A stretch of DNA of 64,000 nucleotides, from assembly GCF_017874615.1 (NCBI RefSeq), contig NZ_JAGIKV010000002.1, positions 62,001 through 126,000 on the forward strand, given 5' to 3'. The stretch is from Paenibacillus xylanexedens (GTDB lineage: Bacteria > Bacillota > Bacilli > Paenibacillales > Paenibacillaceae). Positions 1-9,925 of the stretch are shown here, piece after piece (the first letter of the stretch is position 1; the number at the start of each line of letters is the position of its first letter). The translations under genes and the position numbers were made by a program. The notes under the pieces were generated by a model. The model worked only from the letters and a program-made list of their open reading frames with translations, did not search any database and was not told the DNA's origin.

Positions 1-1846
1 ATAATGCCAATCTCATCAGGTCAGGTTCCAGTTGACATGTGGTAACATGTGTAACCTGGTCTGTGTGATCCGCGGGCAGGCACAATGTCAGAATACCCAC
101 TTTACCCGAGAAATCAGTCTTGCCCTGGATGACCGATGTTTCCGACTTGGAACCATACACCTCAGATACCCAGCCGGGCTGCTCCGTCAACTCGAAGGTT
201 CCCTTCCCGATGCCTGCCGTAACCCACTGCATCGTCAGCGTTATGGAAGATGCCTCATAGCTCATATCCGCCGTCATTTCTCCAGCTTCATTAATCCTCA
301 ACGCAATATCCGCTTGCGGATGCAGATGAAAACGTTGCTCCAGAGTATGCTCTGCTTCTGCCTCCAGCCAATCCACAATGAGTAGTAAAGGGATCTCCAC
401 CCCTGCCAGCATCCACCGACGATGTGTAACTGGATCTGGCAAATGCGTATATCCATCCTGTGAAGCATCAATGAAGTGATATCTGTCATTGCTCTCCCAA
501 CGTAGCGTTCTGGCCTGAGCCTCCGGTTCACCCCATTGCTGTGTGGAGAGATAAGGTGTCTGATCCAGACCATCCACCGTGATGGTATTGTGCGCCCGCG
601 TACTTTTGAAATACCGCCGCCATTCCCCTTCTTCATACGTGTAACGTCCGGTGTCCGTGAAGAAAAGTTGGTTCTTCCACATCCACTCCACATTCAGCGC
701 GTCCGCATGTCCGTGCGCTCCGCCCATGGCAGCCGCATCAAAAAAAAGATATTGATACTTGTCCCTCATGACATAATATCCTGTCTGCGGAAAAGCTCGA
801 CTAGACAAAACCGGAGAAGAAGAAGCCTGTAGTCTGAGGCATCGCTCATATTTCTCCACACCCAGCAACCAGAGACACTCCGAGCTATCCGTTCCGCGAG
901 CCATCAAATCATCATCGTCCAGGATCGCTCCAAGCAGGGTCAGTCGTTGTCGTCCGTCGCCAACCCAATCCGAATCACCAATACCGGTAGACTGATGATC
1001 TGGTCGGATCAGCGCCTCAGTAAATGCAGCCATTTGGCGTAGACAGCGGGCATACCATGCCGAGAAAGGATGTCCTGATATCTCGCCCAACCGATAAGGG
1101 GTGCCAAACATTTCGATGCTGGCATTGTGGTAATGTGTTGTCAGTTCAACCTGTATTCCCTCTTCACCCAACTGATGCAGCAAACACAACTCAAGACGTT
1201 CCATCGCGACTTGACGCCAGTGTGGACTTCGCGGGTGCTGGTGGTAGAACGTAGCGATCATGAACAAACCTTGCATATGCATAATGGCATGATTGATTTC
1301 CGTACTGCCGAGGTAACGGGTCAAAAACTCGGCGTGCTCGTACAGACCTTGTCGAAACTCCGCCTGAAAGCCTTCGTCCAACAGTGGACTCGCTTCCATA
1401 TATTTATATGCCGATATCCAGGATTGCACACGTAGTCCCGTCTCCAGCAGACGCCACGGACCGGGTTTTTGAAAGAACACGGCCTCGTCGTAAACCAGAT
1501 TTACAGGTACCGGGTTTTGCTGTCTCCAGCTACGAAAGTGGTCAATAAATGCTGTTACATATAGCGGATTGCCCTTCATCAGATACGCCTTGCCCAGATC
1601 GAGCATATGCCAGTGTCGATTGATGCCCCATGTGAACTCCAGATCATTGGTCGGGTTGTGAAGCCAGTCCACGGGTGTCCCCATTCGAATCCAGCGATTC
1701 AGATCGTTGGTATAAGGAACGATAAATTCATTCAGGATGGCACGATTGGCAATCGTGATGGAATTTCGGGCTTCTTCCGGAAAATGTTTTTCATAATATT
1801 GGGCAGCCCGTTGCAGATCCGTTGCCGAAAGGTAAAAATCGCTCAT
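1..1846 (-). CDS. Heparinase II/III family polysaccharide lyase (3' end outside window)
   Basis: The frame reads open for about 615 codons from ATG 1846 to the left edge, so the C-terminus is missing. The N-terminal half looks like the alpha/alpha-toroid domain of the family (WGINRHWHMLDLGKAYL near residue 75, NHAIMHMQGLF near 190). The second half begins with GGAHGHADAL followed by FTDTGRY, the usual active-site histidine region of heparinase II/III C-terminal domains. Such enzymes cleave uronic-acid polysaccharides by beta-elimination. I see no signal peptide, so it may act on imported oligosaccharides. Its ATG overlaps the cupin stop (ATGA), implying translational coupling, and it is the last visible gene of a sugar-uptake operon. 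The exact substrate cannot be told. Confidence 0.85.
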   Translation of the reverse strand, partial: MSDFYLSATDLQRAAQYYEKHFPEEARNSITIANRAILNEFIVPYTNDLNRWIRMGTPVDWLHNPTNDLEFTWGINRHWHMLDLGKAYLMKGNPLYVTAFIDHFRSWRQQNPVPVNLVYDEAVFFQKPGPWRLLETGLRVQSWISAYKYMEASPLLDEGFQAEFRQGLYEHAEFLTRYLGSTEINHAIMHMQGLFMIATFYHQHPRSPHWRQVAMERLELCLLHQLGEEGIQVELTTHYHNASIEMFGTPYRLGEISGHPFSAWYARCLRQMAAFTEALIRPDHQSTGIGDSDWVGDGRQRLTLLGAILDDDDLMARGTDSSECLWLLGVEKYERCLRLQASSSPVLSSRAFPQTGYYVMRDKYQYLFFDAAAMGGAHGHADALNVEWMWKNQLFFTDTGRYTYEEGEWRRYFKSTRAHNTITVDGLDQTPYLSTQQWGEPEAQARTLRWESNDRYHFIDASQDGYTHLPDPVTHRRWMLAGVEIPLLLIVDWLEAEAEHTLEQRFHLHPQADIALRINEAGEMTADMSYEASSITLTMQWVTAGIGKGTFELTEQPGWVSEVYGSKSETSVIQGKTDFSGKVGILTLCLPADHTDQVTHVTTCQLEPDLMRLAL

Positions 1847-2178
1847 CGGGATGCCTCAAGGAAATCCTGACGGAACGGGGTAAACACATCCAGAATGACG
1901 GAGTCCTCCAGTGCCTTGACCCCATGCGGGACGTTAAAACCGGCATAAAAGCTGTCCCCTGCTTTTAAGATGCGAGTTTCTTCACCGACCTGAACCTCAA
2001 AGCTGCCTTTGACGATATAGCTGACCTGCTCGTGCGCATCATGGGAGTGAACTTCTCCAATACCACCTTTAGCAAAGGTAACCTCCACCATCATTAATGT
2101 ACCGCCCATACCCAAGATCTTGCGGGAACTCGTTTCGTTCACGATATGTGCATCGATAGACGCATGATTAATAATCAT
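1843..2178 (-). CDS. KdgF-like cupin, uronate-linearising protein
   Basis: A single-domain cupin of 111 aa. Motif 1 is HSHDAHEQ (about residues 44-51) and motif 2 is GDSFYAGFNVPHGV, giving the His-x-His, Gln and distal His metal ligands found in KdgF. KdgF opens 4,5-unsaturated monouronates produced by lyases such as pectin or alginate lyases. The gene fits directly beside the heparinase II/III-type lyase, whose start codon overlaps its stop. The RBS AAAGGGG precedes the ATG. A generic sugar-binding cupin is the alternative. Confidence 0.75.
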   Translation of the reverse strand: MIINHASIDAHIVNETSSRKILGMGGTLMMVEVTFAKGGIGEVHSHDAHEQVSYIVKGSFEVQVGEETRILKAGDSFYAGFNVPHGVKALEDSVILDVFTPFRQDFLEASR

Positions 2179-2246
2179 TTTGCTTTTCCCCTTTCCTTGT
2201 GAATAAGCGACCGAAGTGGTTAAACCACGGCCGCTATGAACATTTA

Positions 2247-3644
2247 TTAGTCTTCTGTGGACAATTTACCCTGAAGTTTGGAAGAATCAAACGATGGATC
2301 AGCAGTTATGTTGGTCAGCCCTGCCGCTTTGGTTTTCTCCAGAGCTGCATTGTACCTTGTATCCAGATCCTTGATCACAGCATCGAGATCGCCACCTGTG
2401 AATACAAAGATTGAAAAAGCCTCACTCCATTTGGTGCCTTCCAGTGAACTCTCGGTCATCACACTTGGATTTGCCGGGAAAATGGCATCATAACGTTTGG
2501 GCAGGAAACCTTCAATGCCCGGAATGCTTGGTTTTTTGTCAGAGCTTAGTACAGCAGGAATCAGTGAGATTCCGTATCCCTTTTCATAATACTCACTCTG
2601 AAGATCTGTGCTGTACACATACTCCATAAACTTCCATGCCGCTTCCTTGTTGGCAGAATCTGCATTGATGCCGATGTAGGAGCCCCCGATGACTTGTGAA
2701 GCGCCCTTGATCGTTCCATCATTAGTTGGTACAGGAGCGGCTGCCCAATTTTCTTTTGTAGGAAACTGATCTTTATATACACCTGGTTCACCGGAGTGGT
2801 TAATGTACATTCCGATTTTGCCTTGAGCAAACTGGGCTCTGAGTGGATCGATGTCCAGACTTTCAACCCCTGGCAGCATGCTGCCATCCTGATTCATCTG
2901 ACGAAGCGCCATTGCGATATCCTTGTACATCCCAAAATCAAATTGACCAGTCTTGTAGTTGTAACCATCAATACCAACATTATTGCTTGCACCTGCAATC
3001 GTATTGGCTGCTCTCCAGAAGCCGCTGCTGCTCTTGAATGGGCTGGCAAAGCCATAGATGCCTTCACTTTTACCAACTTCGGTAATTTTTTTGGCATCCG
3101 CAACCATCTCAGCCAGCGTTTTTGGCGGACTCTCGATCCCTGCCTTTTTGAAAATATCTTTGTTATACACAAGCCGCCAGACCTGCCCTGTATTGGGGAG
3201 GGAATATATTTTTCCATCAATCGTGTTTTTATTTTCAATCAAGCTGTCTTTAAATACGGCCTTCATCTCATCACTCATGTATCCATCGATCGGGGCAAGA
3301 TACCCCTTCTGATAATACGTCTGAAAATCATTAACTTGCAGCACATCGGGTGCCTGCTTGCTGGCAAAAGCAATATCGACCGCCTGTGGATAGTTGTCCC
3401 CCATCACGGTCATCTCCACTTCAATGTTGTCCTTGTTCGTCTGGTTAAACTCATCGATCTTGGATTTCATAAAATCAGCATCATGGCGGTCCGGTGTCCA
3501 ATATATGATTTTGGTTTTCCCTCCGGCATTCTCCCCGCTGGTCCCCGATTCGCTATTTGCCGAAGTACCACTGTCAGCAGAACAACCTGCCAAGCTTAGC
3601 GCCAGCAATGCACTTAGCGTAGTCACCATCCACTTTTTAACCAT
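2247..3644 (-). CDS. Extracellular solute-binding lipoprotein of a CUT1 sugar ABC transporter
   Basis: 465 aa with a lipoprotein signal: basic start, hydrophobic stretch, lipobox LAGC with the lipidated Cys at residue 21, then a Ser/Gly/Asn-rich linker. The mature part resembles family 1 sugar-binding proteins (IIYWTPDRHDADFMKSKIDEF, DVLQVNDFQTYYQKGYL, the hinge-region PAALSS-like block near 370). It should capture an oligosaccharide outside the cell and deliver it to the permeases at 7250-9032. No ATPase gene lies in the cluster, so a shared MsmX-type ATPase elsewhere is probably used. The RBS AAGGGGG precedes the ATG. Confidence 0.9.
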   Translation of the reverse strand: MVKKWMVTTLSALLALSLAGCSADSGTSANSESGTSGENAGGKTKIIYWTPDRHDADFMKSKIDEFNQTNKDNIEVEMTVMGDNYPQAVDIAFASKQAPDVLQVNDFQTYYQKGYLAPIDGYMSDEMKAVFKDSLIENKNTIDGKIYSLPNTGQVWRLVYNKDIFKKAGIESPPKTLAEMVADAKKITEVGKSEGIYGFASPFKSSSGFWRAANTIAGASNNVGIDGYNYKTGQFDFGMYKDIAMALRQMNQDGSMLPGVESLDIDPLRAQFAQGKIGMYINHSGEPGVYKDQFPTKENWAAAPVPTNDGTIKGASQVIGGSYIGINADSANKEAAWKFMEYVYSTDLQSEYYEKGYGISLIPAVLSSDKKPSIPGIEGFLPKRYDAIFPANPSVMTESSLEGTKWSEAFSIFVFTGGDLDAVIKDLDTRYNAALEKTKAAGLTNITADPSFDSSKLQGKLSTED

Positions 3645-3777
3645 TGATATGCCCCCTTATGCTTGTCTGGACAACCCGTTTGGTTATCCGTTAACGTAAT
3701 GATAATCGCTACGCTTTCATGGAGGTGAGGGACATTCTGACTTTGCATGGTGGGAAAAATGACGATCCGTATCGGTT

Positions 3778-5382
3778 TCAATTCTCATACATTTGCCGGA
3801 AGCAGGTTGGCGTCATGCCGCAATATTTCTTGAACAAACCGCTGAAATAAGGCCTGTCCTCATAACCCAGCCTCTGGCAGATCTCTTGCACCTGTACACC
3901 TGCAACCAGCAACTCTTTGGCTTTTTCCATCCTCATCTTAGTTATATATTGAATCGGCGTTATGCCCGTTTCCTTTTTGAAGGCATTGGCAAAGTAACTT
4001 GGACTTAAATGTACGGATTGGGCACAGGCATGCAGCGTCAGATTTTCTGCAAGATTAAGACTGATATATTCCTGCGCTTTACTAATCGCCTGTTTGACAT
4101 CGGTGAGTCGTTTTTTGTCCATAATCTCGCAACCCATACTGCTAAAATGTTTGATATATCCCCTCCAGCCCTCAAACGTCAAGGAGCGCATCGCCTCAAG
4201 CACTGTCAGGTCGGCCTCCAGACGCAAGCGTTCCTCTGCTGTAATCTCATCACAAAAGGCACGGTAGATGGCAAAAGCCAGTCCAGACAGCAAACGAATC
4301 ATCGTGAGCGGCTCGGGAAAACCTTCGGAAACCTGCCATTCTTCGAGAATTTCATCAATGATGCGGTGACAGGTACTCTCATTACCACATTTGAGTGCGT
4401 AAAAAAGCTCTTTCTCCTTCTCCAGAGGATATATCGGAGCCACACAGGCCTGATTCTCCAGTTCAGCATACTTGAGGATGCAATTTCCTTCACTGTAAAA
4501 ACGATAGGATATCGCCTGATCTGCATGTGCGTAGGACGTCCAGATTTCCTGTGGTCTGCGGGCAATCGTACCAACACCAATCGAGACTGTTTTTTTGCTG
4601 AATCGCTCCACATTGTGGCGGCATTGCTCCAGTAGCTCGGAGACATCTATGTGGCTTGGTGTGTTCAATATGGCTGCAAGCCGGTATCGGTTTTCCCGTA
4701 AAACAACGCCCTTGGTATAGCGGTTTATGGTTTCTCCCACAATATTTTGGACCGCAAAAGGAACGATTTCGGCATCCAGATGCATCGTGTATCCATATCG
4801 CGTATAACCATCCACCTCGATAACCATGACGATAAGATTGGAGGAATCGAGATCAATATGCAGCTCGTTCCAGCGACTTTCATTCAGGAAACCCCCGATT
4901 TCATGACGCAACAAGCCCAGGAGATAGCTGTGACGCTCGTACTGGCTGCTACTCTCCACCTTCTGCTCCAGCTGTTCCAGCTGTTTGCACTGTGCCTGTT
5001 CTTCCTTAATCACCTGTCTTACCTTCAACACCGCACCGAGTATTTCTTCAGGGGTAAACGGTTTGAGCAAATAATCGGATGCACCCAGCTTGATGGCCTC
5101 CTGTGCATATTGGAAATCCGAATAACCACTGATGAAAATAAATTTGGCTCGCAGTCCGGCATCCAATGCCCGCTTCATTAGCTCCAGCCCGCTCAGCTTG
5201 GGCATCCTGATATCACTAATCACGATGTCGGGTTGCTGCTCCAGCAACAAGGACCAACCGCGCTCTCCATTGCTCGCCGTGCCTACAATCCGAACCTGAT
5301 GATCTTCCCACGGAATAGTTGAAGATATGCCCTTTACAACTGCCTGGATATCATCCATAACACACATCGTCAATTGGCCCAT
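3778..5382 (-). CDS. AraC-family two-component response regulator (YesN type)
   Basis: 534 aa. An N-terminal receiver domain with acidic pair D10-D11, phospho-acceptor D57 in ISDIRMPKLSG, and the switch lysine in ASDYLLKPF. A long middle region of unclear function follows, then a C-terminal double helix-turn-helix of AraC type (about 430-530: ENLTLHACAQSVHLSPSYFANAFKKETG). It starts 11 bp after the partner kinase and sits inside the transporter operon, so it most likely activates that operon when the sugar is sensed. Confidence 0.9.
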   Translation of the reverse strand: MGQLTMCVMDDIQAVVKGISSTIPWEDHQVRIVGTASNGERGWSLLLEQQPDIVISDIRMPKLSGLELMKRALDAGLRAKFIFISGYSDFQYAQEAIKLGASDYLLKPFTPEEILGAVLKVRQVIKEEQAQCKQLEQLEQKVESSSQYERHSYLLGLLRHEIGGFLNESRWNELHIDLDSSNLIVMVIEVDGYTRYGYTMHLDAEIVPFAVQNIVGETINRYTKGVVLRENRYRLAAILNTPSHIDVSELLEQCRHNVERFSKKTVSIGVGTIARRPQEIWTSYAHADQAISYRFYSEGNCILKYAELENQACVAPIYPLEKEKELFYALKCGNESTCHRIIDEILEEWQVSEGFPEPLTMIRLLSGLAFAIYRAFCDEITAEERLRLEADLTVLEAMRSLTFEGWRGYIKHFSSMGCEIMDKKRLTDVKQAISKAQEYISLNLAENLTLHACAQSVHLSPSYFANAFKKETGITPIQYITKMRMEKAKELLVAGVQVQEICQRLGYEDRPYFSGLFKKYCGMTPTCFRQMYEN

Positions 5383-5393
5383 ACTGCCCCTCC

Positions 5394-7145
5394 TCAGGTG
5401 ATCGGAATCGTGATAACAACCGTTGTTCCTACATCTATACTGCTATGAAATACAATCGAGGCCACATCCCCATAGTGCAGGCTTAATCTGCCCTGGAGAT
5501 TGGATAAGGCATAACCTTTGCGTCCCCCATCAGGAGCATCCTCAGCATAGATGCTGGCTACATCCATCCCACATCCATTGTCAGCCACCTCCAGCCGTAG
5601 TGTGTCACCCTGACGATCAATGCGGATCAGGATAACACCCAAATCTTCTTTGTCTTTGAATCCATGCAGGATGGAATTCTCGACCAAGGGCTGAAGTAAT
5701 ATTTTTAAAATATCAACAGCGTAACAAGAGGGGTCCCCCACCTCAATCCGATAAACGAACAGATCCTCGTAACATTTTTGCTGAAGCTGCATGTATTGTT
5801 CGACATGTTTGATCTCCTGCTCCACACTGGTGATGTCTTTCCCATCATTCAGTCCCAGACGGAATAACAAGGATAAAGAGACGATCATCTCACTTACATC
5901 CTTCTTCTCTCCGCTCTCACTTTTCCAGAACATCGTGTTGAGCGTATTGTAGAGGAAATGCGGATCAACCTGTGCCTGAAGCGCCTTGACTTCAAACCGT
6001 CGTTTGTCTTGCTCCGTTGTCCTTACTTCTTCAAACAGAATCTGAATCTGGTCCAACATCCGATTGAAACGATGCCCTACAGCGCTAACTTCATCGTCAT
6101 ACTTGCTGCGAAACCGTACATCCAGATCATTGGACTCCACCTCAACCATCAGACGTCGCAGTTTGTTCAGTGGCTTCAGCAGAGCGGAGGCCAGCAGCCT
6201 GGACAACCCGAGTGCAAGTAAAATACAAAACAACATGATCAGGATGATCAGCCAGCGTATCTTTTGGAGGGGGGACAACAAGTCGGCCTTGGACTGTACA
6301 CTTACCATGACCCAATCCTCGTTCATCGACAATGCCGAATAGTTAACAAGCATGTCCTCCCCCTGATCGTTCCTGTAGGTGAAATCCCCAGCATCGCCAC
6401 GGCTAAACTGTTGGGTAAAGTCCGGCTCCATAATGAAATCGTAATTTCGGGACCTGGGCCGGATGACTTCATTTCCGTTTTTGTGCAGCAAAAACAGTTG
6501 AATCTGGTTATTCATGAGATCCTGCGACAGGATGTCTCGCATCGCCTCTTCCTTCATATTGACGACCATATATACATTCGAATAGGTATGATTATCGATC
6601 ACAATGGGTTTGAGCAACAGAGATAACACATTTCCTTGGGATTGGAATAACTGACTCTGATGTGAACCAAACCACATCGTATTCCAGCCTTGCAGCTTCA
6701 CGTAGCGTCCGTATTCCCTGTCGAATGAGTTATTGCGATTCGGAAAATCTTTGGTCGAGAAAAAATCACCGATGGGTGTTGTCAGATATGCGGTATCAAT
6801 CAGTGGCTCTACGAGCTTCAATTGAGCAAATGATGTTTGCAGCAGCGAGAGATTCTGATAATAATGAGATGTGTTATTTTTTCCCACGTCCTTCATGACC
6901 TGGGTGAACGTTTCATTGAGCATAAAAGAAAAAGAGGATACAACAATGTGCCTCAGATGTTCATCCATAACCTGCACTGATTTGTTCAGAATGCTTTGTT
7001 TCAGTTCAAGTGCATTCTGCTCAATGCTTCGTGCAGCAAAGAGATAAGAGCATATCCCGGTCACACTGATGCATAAAACAACGAGAAAAATGTACAGCAA
7101 CTGTATTCTTTTTTTCAGGGACATTTTATAAAAGTCGAATATCAT
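5394..7145 (-). CDS. Membrane sensor histidine kinase (YesM type)
   Basis: 583 aa from ATG 7145, chosen because AAGGAG lies 9 nt upstream; an in-frame start at 7247 would add 34 residues with no RBS. Two membrane segments (about residues 10-32 and 300-325) enclose an extracellular sensor of Cache-like size, followed by HAMP. The His_kinase motif is QVDPHFLYNTLNTMFW, and the ATPase part shows NSILHGF and VADNGCGM. Its pairing with the adjacent AraC-type regulator and CUT1 transporter is the standard arrangement for carbohydrate sensing in Paenibacillus and Bacillus. Confidence 0.88.
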   Translation of the reverse strand: MIFDFYKMSLKKRIQLLYIFLVVLCISVTGICSYLFAARSIEQNALELKQSILNKSVQVMDEHLRHIVVSSFSFMLNETFTQVMKDVGKNNTSHYYQNLSLLQTSFAQLKLVEPLIDTAYLTTPIGDFFSTKDFPNRNNSFDREYGRYVKLQGWNTMWFGSHQSQLFQSQGNVLSLLLKPIVIDNHTYSNVYMVVNMKEEAMRDILSQDLMNNQIQLFLLHKNGNEVIRPRSRNYDFIMEPDFTQQFSRGDAGDFTYRNDQGEDMLVNYSALSMNEDWVMVSVQSKADLLSPLQKIRWLIILIMLFCILLALGLSRLLASALLKPLNKLRRLMVEVESNDLDVRFRSKYDDEVSAVGHRFNRMLDQIQILFEEVRTTEQDKRRFEVKALQAQVDPHFLYNTLNTMFWKSESGEKKDVSEMIVSLSLLFRLGLNDGKDITSVEQEIKHVEQYMQLQQKCYEDLFVYRIEVGDPSCYAVDILKILLQPLVENSILHGFKDKEDLGVILIRIDRQGDTLRLEVADNGCGMDVASIYAEDAPDGGRKGYALSNLQGRLSLHYGDVASIVFHSSIDVGTTVVITIPIT

Positions 7146-7249
7146 CGGCGCTCGCTCCTTGAACACGGCTTGGCCCGTCCGCTGTGAATTAAAATGAGTA
7201 TAGCACAGTGGAATAACCCGTAAAACCGTTTCCATGATTGTGCTCACGC

Positions 7250-8122
7250 CTATCCTTTCACAGCTCCCAAGGTCACCTGCATGAATGATTTGTTGGCAAA
7301 AATATAAACGATGAGCAGCGGCAAAATGGACAGACAGGCTCCGGCCATCATCAGTTGGACCTCAGCCGCAGCTCCGATGCCATATCGCAGATTAGCTAGC
7401 CCAACCGGCAAAGTCTGCAAGTCCGGATTGCTCATGGTGAACACAAAAGGGAGAATATATTCATTCCATGAACTCTGGAATACACCCAGACCTGCAACGG
7501 CGAGTCCGGGGCGCAGGAGCGGAAGAATAATTCGCCAGTATGTGGTGAAGAAATTACAGCCATCAATCATCGCCGCTTCATCCAGTTCGCGCGGGATGCT
7601 CTTGAAGAAACCAATCAGAATAAAGTATGTGGCAGCGTGTGCGCTGATCAATATAATAATAACGCCCCACAACGTGGTATTCAGCCCCAGCTTGACCATG
7701 AGGTCAAATTGCGGACGCAGCACAACCGCGCCTATGGAAATAAACAGAGTGGATGCCATGAGCAGGGTGTACCCCTTTTTCCCTTTGAAATTCACTCGAT
7801 CCACAGCGTAGGCTGACATCGAAGCTACCAGCAGTGTGCCAACTGTTGTACTGATGCTAACAAACACGCTGTTCATCGTAAAACCCGAAAAATTGGCGCT
7901 TTTCCAAGCCTGAGCATAGTTGGAGAACTGCCAAATCTTCGGCCAGATGGTAGCTCCTCCGGTCAATTCCTGGTTCGTTTTGAAGGAACCGAGCAATACA
8001 AGTATGATGGGGAACAGCGACAGCAGAGCGATTGCGATCAAAAACAGCCAAAGTACCGTTCGTTTGGTCCAGCGAATGAGTTGGGGAGACCCTGAGGGCG
8101 CAAGTACGTTTTGAGTCATCAT
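7250..8122 (-). CDS. CUT1 sugar ABC transporter permease (MalG/LplC type)
   Basis: 290 aa from ATG 8122 (or the adjacent ATG 8119), preceded by AGGAGGAAACG. The upstream in-frame ATG at 8155 lies inside the preceding permease gene without a better RBS. About six membrane helices are visible, and the cytoplasmic EAA loop reads EAAMIDGCNFFTTYWRIILPLL, where the ATPase docks. It forms the membrane channel with the permease at 8142 and the lipoprotein at 2247. Confidence 0.9.
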   Translation of the reverse strand: MMTQNVLAPSGSPQLIRWTKRTVLWLFLIAIALLSLFPIILVLLGSFKTNQELTGGATIWPKIWQFSNYAQAWKSANFSGFTMNSVFVSISTTVGTLLVASMSAYAVDRVNFKGKKGYTLLMASTLFISIGAVVLRPQFDLMVKLGLNTTLWGVIIILISAHAATYFILIGFFKSIPRELDEAAMIDGCNFFTTYWRIILPLLRPGLAVAGLGVFQSSWNEYILPFVFTMSNPDLQTLPVGLANLRYGIGAAAEVQLMMAGACLSILPLLIVYIFANKSFMQVTLGAVKG

Positions 8123-8141
8123 CGTTTCCTCCTGATAGGGA

Positions 8142-9032
8142 TTAATAGACATCATTGAGCTTTTTGGATATCCGGAAATAAATGAGCGTCACAGCCCCTA
8201 CGATGAGAGCCGTTGTGAAACCGACTGCACTGCCATAACCGAGCTGCTGGAGTGATTGGGTGTCAGCCGACACGGGAAACAACAGTTTGAACAAATACAG
8301 ATACATCACCTCTGTTTTGCCATACGGCCCCCCTTCGGTCAGCACCATAATACTCTCGTAACCTTTCAACGCCGTGGTAATTGCCAGCATGATGATCATC
8401 TGCAAGACAGGACCCAGCAACGGAATCGTTACATTCCGCAGTTTCTGAAACTCACTTGCTCCATCCAGCGACGCCGCCTCATATAACTCTTCAGGAATGC
8501 TCTGAAGACCCGCAATGAACAACAACATATAGTTACCCACAGCCCCCCAGATGGCGATGATAATGGTTGTTAACATGGCATGTTCAGCCCCCAGCCAGCC
8601 GATCGGTTCGGAGATCACATGATACTTAAGCAACAATTGGTTCAATATTCCATTATAAGAGTTGAAAATAATAAAAAATACAATCGCCATGACCGAAGCG
8701 CTAAAAATAGTGGGAAGATAATAGATCGCCCTAAAGAGGGATCGCCCTCTCCATTTGCGATTCAGAATAATCGCCAAAGTTAACGACAGTGGAATCGTAA
8801 CGACGAGTTTGCCCAGGGCATACACACCCGTGTTACCTACAGAATCCCAGAATTGCCCGTCACGCAAAATACGTCCAAAATTGTCAAGCCCGATGAAGAC
8901 AGGCGTCCCGATGCCTTGATAATCATAGAACATGTAACGCAGCGCCCATAACAGAGGATAGATCCCGAATACAACAGTTAAAAAAAGACTTGGAAAGATG
9001 AACATATAGGCATGTATTTTGGATGGTTTCAC
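8142..9032 (-). CDS. CUT1 sugar ABC transporter permease (MalF/UgpA/LplB type)
   Basis: 296 aa, first gene of the operon that runs to the left edge. Six membrane helices; EAA loop EAASLDGASEFQKLRNVTIPLLGP near residue 190. The start is GTG 9032 with AGGGGG about 10 nt upstream. The operon order (permease, permease, kinase, regulator, binding protein, cupin, lyase) couples sensing, uptake and breakdown of one carbohydrate. Confidence 0.9.
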   Translation of the reverse strand: MKPSKIHAYMFIFPSLFLTVVFGIYPLLWALRYMFYDYQGIGTPVFIGLDNFGRILRDGQFWDSVGNTGVYALGKLVVTIPLSLTLAIILNRKWRGRSLFRAIYYLPTIFSASVMAIVFFIIFNSYNGILNQLLLKYHVISEPIGWLGAEHAMLTTIIIAIWGAVGNYMLLFIAGLQSIPEELYEAASLDGASEFQKLRNVTIPLLGPVLQMIIMLAITTALKGYESIMVLTEGGPYGKTEVMYLYLFKLLFPVSADTQSLQQLGYGSAVGFTTALIVGAVTLIYFRISKKLNDVY

Positions 9033-9141
9033 CAGAATCGGACCCCCTATAGCTTTTGAATGAAGTATAGAGGGAATACGGAGGAAAGCGGGATAGGGAA
9101 ATCAACTTTCTACAGGGGAGAATGTGACTGCATGACCAAAC

Positions 9142-9185
9142 AAAAAAAACCTGTATCCAACGAATTTCCGTTGAGTCTACAGGTT
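9142..9185 (-). terminator. Intrinsic terminator of the HAD phosphatase gene
   Basis: Read on the minus strand, AACCTGTA pairs with TACAGGTT (9178-9185 with 9148-9155), an inner CAACG/CGTTG pair extends the hairpin, and an unbroken run of T follows (A-run 9142-9149 on the plus strand). It lies about 55 bp after the stop at 9239. Confidence 0.8.
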
Positions 9186-9238
9186 CATATCTTGCAGTTC
9201 GTAATCTTAAATCTCAGTATACGTATGCAGCGTAGAGG

Positions 9239-9925
9239 CTACTCCGCTTCATTATATAGACGCAGCAGTTCTGTAAAATCAGAGATGAGCACATCTGAGC
9301 CTGCAAGCTCCTCATCACGTCCGAACCCGGCATAGGCACAGCCGATGACCGCCTGACCGTTCATTTTACCCGCTTCCACATCAGAAGAGCGATCCCCTAC
9401 CATCCATGCGTCCTGAATACGATGTTTCTCAAGCAGGATCTGCACCAGATTAATCTTGGAGGGAGTCTTGTACTGGCCTGCACTGTATACCCCTTCAAAT
9501 AAAGGCATAATCTCGTGTGCAAACGCCACACCCTTCACATAGTCCTCCAGCCCGTTACTTGCGACAAAAAGACGCACTCCTTGTTGTTTTAATGCTTGCA
9601 GCGTTTCTTTCACCCCAGGATACAATTGGGAACTTCCTTGATCAAGCCCCTCAATCTCCAGTTGAAGCAACAGTTCGTCTGCACGGCGATGTGCCGCTTC
9701 CGACGCCTCAGGCATAACCACTTTCCATATATCTTCGAGCAACATGCCCAAACTTCCCAGCATCCGTTCCTCGGGTGGAGTTTCTCCTTCAAAATGCCCT
9801 TCGGCACGCAATGTATCAAATAGTTGCTGGTAAGCTGGCAACAACAGGGTCTCTGTCTGGAACAGCGTACCATCCATGTCAAAAATCATCGCTTCCGGTT
9901 TGAGCAATACCTTCTCTTTATTCAT
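9239..9925 (-). CDS. HAD-superfamily phosphatase, phosphoglycolate-phosphatase-like
   Basis: 228 aa. HAD motif I is DMDGTLFQT near residue 16, a helical cap follows, motif II is VASNG and the motif III/IV region is MVGDRSSDVEAGKMNG. It probably hydrolyses a small phosphomonoester; the substrate cannot be read from sequence. The start ATG 9925 has AAAGGA upstream; the longer in-frame start at 10141 would add 72 residues without family similarity. It stands alone, divergent from the chemoreceptor gene. Confidence 0.85.
   Translation of the reverse strand: MNKEKVLLKPEAMIFDMDGTLFQTETLLLPAYQQLFDTLRAEGHFEGETPPEERMLGSLGMLLEDIWKVVMPEASEAAHRRADELLLQLEIEGLDQGSSQLYPGVKETLQALKQQGVRLFVASNGLEDYVKGVAFAHEIMPLFEGVYSAGQYKTPSKINLVQILLEKHRIQDAWMVGDRSSDVEAGKMNGQAVIGCAYAGFGRDEELAGSDVLISDFTELLRLYNEAE

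Noticed and set aside
298..693. Arginine-rich minus-strand frame in the lyase region
   Set aside because: It is a different frame from the heparinase-like reading that runs unbroken from 1846 to the edge and shows family motifs.
9033..9141. Promoter of the sugar-uptake operon
   Set aside because: A TATACT is present on the minus strand but no acceptable -35 box at the right distance, so it was not listed as a feature.
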